From NCBI GenBank assembly GCA_020050685.1, contig JAGVKG010000032.1, positions 1 to 43,904 on the forward strand: a stretch of 43,904 nucleotides of DNA, given 5' to 3'. The notes beneath the pieces were generated by a model that was not told the DNA's origin, did no database searches, and worked only from the letters and a program-made list of their open reading frames with translations. Of the stretch, positions 39,891 to 43,904 are shown piece by piece (position 1 is the stretch's first letter; the number at the start of each line of letters is the position of its first letter). This DNA comes from Candidatus Obscuribacterales bacterium. GTDB lineage: Bacteria > Cyanobacteriota > Vampirovibrionia > Obscuribacterales > Obscuribacteraceae. The position numbers and the translations under genes were made by a program.

Positions 39891-40562
39891 ATGCTAAAGC
39901 TCATAACGGGGCTGCATCACTTCCAGTCGGAGATATTTCTTTCGCATAAGGAATTGTTCGAACGGTTGGCCCATGGACAAAATCCGGACGCCTTGTTCAT
40001 TACCTGTTCTGATTCACGGATCAATCCCAATCTCATTACTCAGACCAACCCGGGTGACTTGTTCATTTTACGCAATGCGGGGAACATCATCCCACCCTAT
40101 GGAGCCGCTAATGGTGGTGAGGGTGCAACGATTGAGTTTGCAGTGGCAGGGCTGGGCGTCAAAGATATCATTGTGTGCGGACATTCACTTTGCGGTGCTA
40201 TGAAGGGACTGTTGTATCCGGAAGAGCTGCGTGATCTACCGACCGTTTCGGCGTGGCTTTGTCATGCTGAAGCGACACGACGCACTGTGAAAGAGAACTA
40301 CACCGATCTATCCGGTGAGCAATTACTGAACGTCACTATCCAAGAGAACGTGCTTGTGCAACTCGAAAATCTCAGAACTCACCCGGCGGTTGCGGCTCGC
40401 TTATCCCGTGGACAGCTGAATCTCCACGCCTGGACGTACAAGATCGAAACAGGTGAGGTGTTCAGCTATCAACCAGATGAAGGACAATTCCTGCCACTAA
40501 CAGAAGTGTCGACAGGTATAGAACGACGGCGTCCCAGGCTTGCCACAGCCAGTTCCATTTAG
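39891..40562 (+). CDS. Beta-class carbonic anhydrase
   Basis: 223 residues. It interconverts CO2 and bicarbonate. Zinc ligands are C39 in CSDSR, H98 and C101 in CGHSLCGA. D41 and R43 form the usual Asp-Arg pair. The RNAGNIIPPYG block and GGEGATIEFAVAGL are typical of the class. GGAG precedes the ATG with good spacing. Position directly after the regulator and before two anion-transport genes points to inorganic-carbon or pH handling. No signal peptide, so it is cytoplasmic. Confidence 0.96.
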   Translation: MLKLITGLHHFQSEIFLSHKELFERLAHGQNPDALFITCSDSRINPNLITQTNPGDLFILRNAGNIIPPYGAANGGEGATIEFAVAGLGVKDIIVCGHSLCGAMKGLLYPEELRDLPTVSAWLCHAEATRRTVKENYTDLSGEQLLNVTIQENVLVQLENLRTHPAVAARLSRGQLNLHAWTYKIETGEVFSYQPDEGQFLPLTEVSTGIERRRPRLATASSI

Positions 40563-40696
40563 GGTGGGCAGTCATGAACTCATACAGTTATTTGCTATCA
40601 GATTGCGGAGTTTAAGCGGCACTCTTGAGCATCATTATTAATATCGCCGTTTGATGAACGATAAAACTATCCATGACTGGTCGAGGTAGGAAGAAA

Positions 40697-41653
40697 ATGA
40701 ATAATACGGAATTTGCGCCCGAGCTGCCGAAGACACCTTTGCCCGAGTCACGGGTATCTACTTTCTGGCGCCATGCTTTCGCGATTCAAGGATCAATCAC
40801 ACCTCATATAATGCCCAATGTGTGCATCATTGGCGCACTGGCTGTCACTATTTGCATGATTGATTGTGCCGTACAAAATTTTTATGGAATCAAATTAGGT
40901 TTGCCGATTGCACCTTACGAATTTACTGGCACCGCTCTCGGTCTGCTTCTAGTCTTGCGCACCAACGCAGGATATGATCGTTGGTGGGAAGCCCGCAAAC
41001 TCTGGGGCGGCATTGTCAACCAATGCCGAAACCTCGCTATAAGTGGCATCAGCTACGGTCCTCAAAATCGTCAATGGCAAGCAGAATTCATACGCTGGAT
41101 CGCTGTGTTCGCTCATGCATCTCGCATCTCCTTGCGCGGGCAGTGGCAGTGCCCTCAAATCGTGTCGCTGGTAGGCGAATCGGAGGCAGCAAAATTGACT
41201 CGCGCCCAGCACATGCCGACCGCCGTTGCATTGAAATTGTCTAGACTAATAAACGATGCGCGAGCCAACAATGAATTGGATGGCTTTGCCTTCACGCAAT
41301 TAGATCGTGAACGAGCGCAATTGATCGACCACGTTGGCGCCTGTGAACGTATTATGAAAACTCCACTGGCATTAGCATACTCCATAAAAATTCGCCGATT
41401 CATAACCATATTTTTGTTCACGTTGCCGTTCGGACTCATACACGAGTTAGGTTCATCCTGGCTCGTTCCTTTTCTGACCATGCTCGTCGCTTACCCACTT
41501 TTTTCACTGGATCAGATAGGCTCTGAATTGCAAAATCCCTTCGACTTGAGAAATCTCAGTCACCTTCCGCTCGATGAAATCTCAGATACAATCACGAGCA
41601 ATGTACTTGCCCTGGAAGAAACAGCGGCTTCATCCGAAAAGGCCTATGTGTAA
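40697..41653 (+). CDS. Bestrophin-family anion channel
   Basis: About 318 residues, four hydrophobic regions, bacterial bestrophin/UPF0187 (YneE-like) family. The hallmark RTNAGYDRWWEARKLWG block is near 77-93, and a late LPFGLIHELGSSWLVPFLTM segment matches the family. These proteins form pentameric anion channels; algal and some other homologues carry bicarbonate. Being between a carbonic anhydrase and a SulP transporter supports bicarbonate here, by inference. ATG 40697 is favoured because GAGGT lies 9 bases upstream; ATG 40673 is possible. 134 bases separate it from the carbonic anhydrase gene, so it may have its own promoter. Confidence 0.88.
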   Translation: MNNTEFAPELPKTPLPESRVSTFWRHAFAIQGSITPHIMPNVCIIGALAVTICMIDCAVQNFYGIKLGLPIAPYEFTGTALGLLLVLRTNAGYDRWWEARKLWGGIVNQCRNLAISGISYGPQNRQWQAEFIRWIAVFAHASRISLRGQWQCPQIVSLVGESEAAKLTRAQHMPTAVALKLSRLINDARANNELDGFAFTQLDRERAQLIDHVGACERIMKTPLALAYSIKIRRFITIFLFTLPFGLIHELGSSWLVPFLTMLVAYPLFSLDQIGSELQNPFDLRNLSHLPLDEISDTITSNVLALEETAASSEKAYV

Positions 41654-41703
41654 GGAAGCTCCGATGGGACGCTGTGGTAACTTCCCATTTAGGAAGGCCG
41701 CTC

Positions 41704-43278
41704 ATGAATTTAACTACAGACTTACAGTCATTTGCTAGCTATTGCCGCAAGAATTTTGCCAAAGATTTTCTCGCATCTATCGTCACCTTCCTTGTTGCGC
41801 TGCCGCTCTGCATGGGGATTGCCATCGCATCAGGCGCTCCGCCTGCCACTGGCCTTATTACGGGCATCATTGGTGGATTGGTGGTTGGATCGTTGAGTGG
41901 TTGTCCGTTACAGGTCAGCGGTCCGGCGGCTGGCTTGACCGTCATCGTTTGGGAGATTGTTCAAGAGTACGGACTTGGAATGCTCGGTGTGATAGTCTTG
42001 CTTGCCGGATTTATACAATTGGCCGCTGGCTTGCTAAAACTAGGACAATGGTTTCGGGCGGTATCACCAGCAGTGATTAATGGCATGTTGTCTGGAATCG
42101 GCGTTCTTATTCTTGCTAGCCAGTTCCACGTAATGCTCGATGGTAAGCCGAAGGGCAATGGTATCACCAACCTTCTTTCAATTCCGCAAGCTGTTTGGGA
42201 TTGCTGGCAGCAAGTGGAAATTGGTAACAGTCATGTGGCTGGGGGCATCGGCCTTCTAACGATAACTGTTTTGGTCATATGGTCCAGTACCGCACCTAAG
42301 AAGTTGAAACTGATCCCGGCTCCGCTTGTAGCGGTGCTGGTTGCCACTGCGGCCACAATTGCCTTTCACTTCGATATCAAGACTGTCTTGCTTCCAGACA
42401 ATCTTATGTCCGTAGTTCAATTACCCAAAACAGAAGCGCTTGGACGACTAGTTGAGTGGAAGATTTTCCTTGAGGCCATGGCACTTGCATTGATAGCAAG
42501 TGCGGAGACGCTGCTAACCGCTACGGCGGTAGACAGAATGCAACAGGGACCAAGAACGAAGTACAATCAGGAGCTGGCCTCTCAAGGCCTGGGCAACGTC
42601 ATATGCGGTGCCCTGGGCGCGCTTCCAATGACTGGAGTCATTGTTCGTTCTAGCGCCAATGTTAACGCCGGAGCCAGGACTCGCGCATCAGCTATTTTGC
42701 ATGGCGCGTGGCTGCTGTTGTTTGTCGTGTGTATGCCCTCTGTGATCAGGCTTATACCGACAGCGTGCTTGGCTGCACTTCTTGTGTACACGGGTTACAA
42801 GCTCACCAACTTCACCGTGATCAAGACTCTCCGGCCTTATGGCAGGAGCGAAGTAGCAATTTATTTGATTACCATTCTAACCATTGTAGCGACCGATCTT
42901 TTGACAGGCGTGGTGGTCGGTATGGTCTTAACTACAGCCAAGCTCACATACTTACTCTGTCGCCTTGATATTCAGATGGACACGCTCACAGCTGGACAGA
43001 CGGTGCTTTACGTCAAGGGAGCTGCTACGTTCCTTAGCTTGCCAAAGCTGGCCGCAGCTCTGGAAAGTGTTCCAAACAACACGGAGCTACATATTCATTT
43101 CGAGGAATTGGACTACATAGATCACGCGTGTCTCGATCTGCTGATGAACTGGGAGGATCAGCATAAGGGTCAAGGCGGGACACTTGTTATCGACTGGGGT
43201 GCGCTCGGAGCGATGTTCCGAAAGTGGCGCAGGCGTGTGCGAAAGAGCGATAAAAGATCGCACGAATCGCTAGATTAA
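41704..43278 (+). CDS. SulP-family anion transporter with STAS domain
   Basis: 524 residues. The membrane part (about 20-410) has the SulP signature region around LVALPLCMGIAIASGAPP and LQVSGPAAGLTVIV, then the NVNAGARTRASAILHG segment near helix 8-9. A cytoplasmic STAS domain fills the C-terminus (about 430-510, with LHIHFEELDYIDHACLDLL). SulP proteins carry sulfate, bicarbonate or dicarboxylates; the cyanobacterial BicA is a bicarbonate importer. The neighbours suggest bicarbonate. AGGAAGG precedes ATG 41704 with good spacing. The gene ends the carbon cluster. Confidence 0.92.
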   Translation: MNLTTDLQSFASYCRKNFAKDFLASIVTFLVALPLCMGIAIASGAPPATGLITGIIGGLVVGSLSGCPLQVSGPAAGLTVIVWEIVQEYGLGMLGVIVLLAGFIQLAAGLLKLGQWFRAVSPAVINGMLSGIGVLILASQFHVMLDGKPKGNGITNLLSIPQAVWDCWQQVEIGNSHVAGGIGLLTITVLVIWSSTAPKKLKLIPAPLVAVLVATAATIAFHFDIKTVLLPDNLMSVVQLPKTEALGRLVEWKIFLEAMALALIASAETLLTATAVDRMQQGPRTKYNQELASQGLGNVICGALGALPMTGVIVRSSANVNAGARTRASAILHGAWLLLFVVCMPSVIRLIPTACLAALLVYTGYKLTNFTVIKTLRPYGRSEVAIYLITILTIVATDLLTGVVVGMVLTTAKLTYLLCRLDIQMDTLTAGQTVLYVKGAATFLSLPKLAAALESVPNNTELHIHFEELDYIDHACLDLLMNWEDQHKGQGGTLVIDWGALGAMFRKWRRRVRKSDKRSHESLD

Positions 43279-43333
43279 ATTTGCCTGCCCGGCAATAAAA
43301 TGAAGTGCTGCAGAGGGAAGCTAGTACCAATTA

Positions 43334-43415
43334 ACCCAATGCTCAATTGATACGACAGTGTGGTTAGAACGCATGAGGCCTTTAGACCTGCGTTGGTGGG
43401 GAAGTCTAATTGGGT
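43334..43415. other. Complementary segments between the SulP and exonuclease III genes
   Basis: ACCCAAT (43334-43340) and ATTGGGT (43409-43415) can pair over a 68-base interior that holds AACGC (43368-43372) with GCGTT (43390-43394) and AGG with CCT inside it. Both flanking genes point inward, so it could be a shared terminator or a small RNA. There is no long T-run on either side. Confidence 0.3.
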
Positions 43416-43433
43416 CAAAAAGCGGACACGGTT

Positions 43434-43904
43434 TCAAGCTTTTATTTCAAGGGTTACTGGACAGTGGTCTGAGCCTTGGATATGGGGCGTGATGTGGGCG
43501 TGAATTAGATTGTTTTTTAGGCTTTCGGCAACGAAGAAATAGTCGATGCGCCAGCCGACGTTGCGCTCGCGCGCTGCGGTGCGCATGTGCCACCATGTGT
43601 AGTTGTCTGGGCTGTTGTTGAAGGCTCTGAATGTATCGATGTAGCCGGCTTTGACAAACTTGTCCATCCAGGCGCGTTCGATAGCTAAGAAACCTGATTC
43701 GTTGACATTTTCTTTTGGGCGGGCCAAATCGATTTCGTTATGGGCAGTATTGAAGTCGCCGCAGACAATTAACTTCTTGCCTTGTTTTCTGACTTTGAGT
43801 GCGTAATCTAAAAATGCGTCGTAGTAATCGAGTTTGTATTGCAAGCGCACGTCATCTTTTTTGCCATTGGGGAAATAAACATTGCAGAGGAGAAAGTCGC
43901 CATA
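43434..43904 (-). CDS. xth: Exodeoxyribonuclease III (partial, 5' end off the window)
   Basis: The right edge cuts this gene; 156 C-terminal residues are visible, against about 255 for the family. The endonuclease/exonuclease/phosphatase fold motifs are seen: CNVYFPNGK at the edge, [15 protein letters not shown] with the catalytic Asp-Asn pair, [15 protein letters not shown] and the final GSDHCPV with the catalytic Asp-His. It repairs abasic sites as an AP endonuclease. The frame stays open to position 43904 without a start, and a GTG at 43850 is internal. Confidence 0.93.
   Translation of the reverse strand, partial: YGDFLLCNVYFPNGKKDDVRLQYKLDYYDAFLDYALKVRKQGKKLIVCGDFNTAHNEIDLARPKENVNESGFLAIERAWMDKFVKAGYIDTFRAFNNSPDNYTWWHMRTAARERNVGWRIDYFFVAESLKNNLIHAHITPHIQGSDHCPVTLEIKA

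Noticed and set aside
40574-40615. Thirteen-residue frame after the carbonic anhydrase gene with a G-rich stretch before its ATG
   Set aside because: Too short to separate from chance without comparative or ribosome data.

Overview
This 43.9 kb window is a gene-dense bacterial chromosome segment of moderate GC content with about 38 protein genes, no rRNA or tRNA that I can see, no CRISPR array and no insertion sequence. Lnt and a lipid operon point to a Gram-negative envelope. Some families are ones I associate with Cyanobacteria: an ARC6-like IMS domain, a small phasin-like coiled-coil protein beside an ABC1 kinase, and PP2C/FHA signalling. No photosynthesis gene is visible. A non-photosynthetic relative of Cyanobacteria (Melainabacteria/Vampirovibrionia type) is my best inference, but nothing here proves it.

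Layout. (1) 0.2-4.2 kb: a soluble PAS histidine kinase, a DUF192 protein, Lnt, and divergent ruvC. (2) 4.2-14.9 kb, minus strand: a very tight seven-gene run (FHA, NHL propeller, Maf, a short SAH-hydrolase-like protein, an IMS-domain protein, an M23 peptidase and a TIG-domain protein). Upstream lie a PP2C phosphatase, an ABC1 kinase and a coiled-coil protein. (3) 15-18.5 kb: arginase behind a structured leader, then three minus-strand genes (glycine-zipper protein, roadblock/LC7 protein, lysine/serine-rich secreted protein). (4) 18.6-23.7 kb: mutS overlapping a large exported TPR protein. (5) 23.7-28.1 kb: a lipid operon encoding a CDP-alcohol phosphatidyltransferase, a CdsA-like enzyme and a 910-residue acyl-activating/ACP/PlsC fusion. 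(6) 28.2-30.3 kb: a HigB/HigA toxin-antitoxin pair, a cupin and trpS. (7) 30.4-36.7 kb: a two-component system driving an MBOAT acyltransferase and two SGNH-like paralogues. Both paralogues carry an in-frame palindromic repeat. (8) 37-39.3 kb: a class III aminotransferase and a HAD phosphatase. (9) 39.4-43.3 kb: a probable inorganic-carbon unit of ArsR-type regulator, beta-carbonic anhydrase, bestrophin and SulP-STAS transporter. The right edge cuts an exonuclease III gene.

The most coherent systems are the carbonic anhydrase/bestrophin/SulP cluster under a Cys-free ArsR regulator, the FHA-to-TIG envelope or division convoy, the acyl-ACP lipid operon, and the two-component-controlled acylation operon. 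All function calls rest on reading motifs by eye, and no database search was run.
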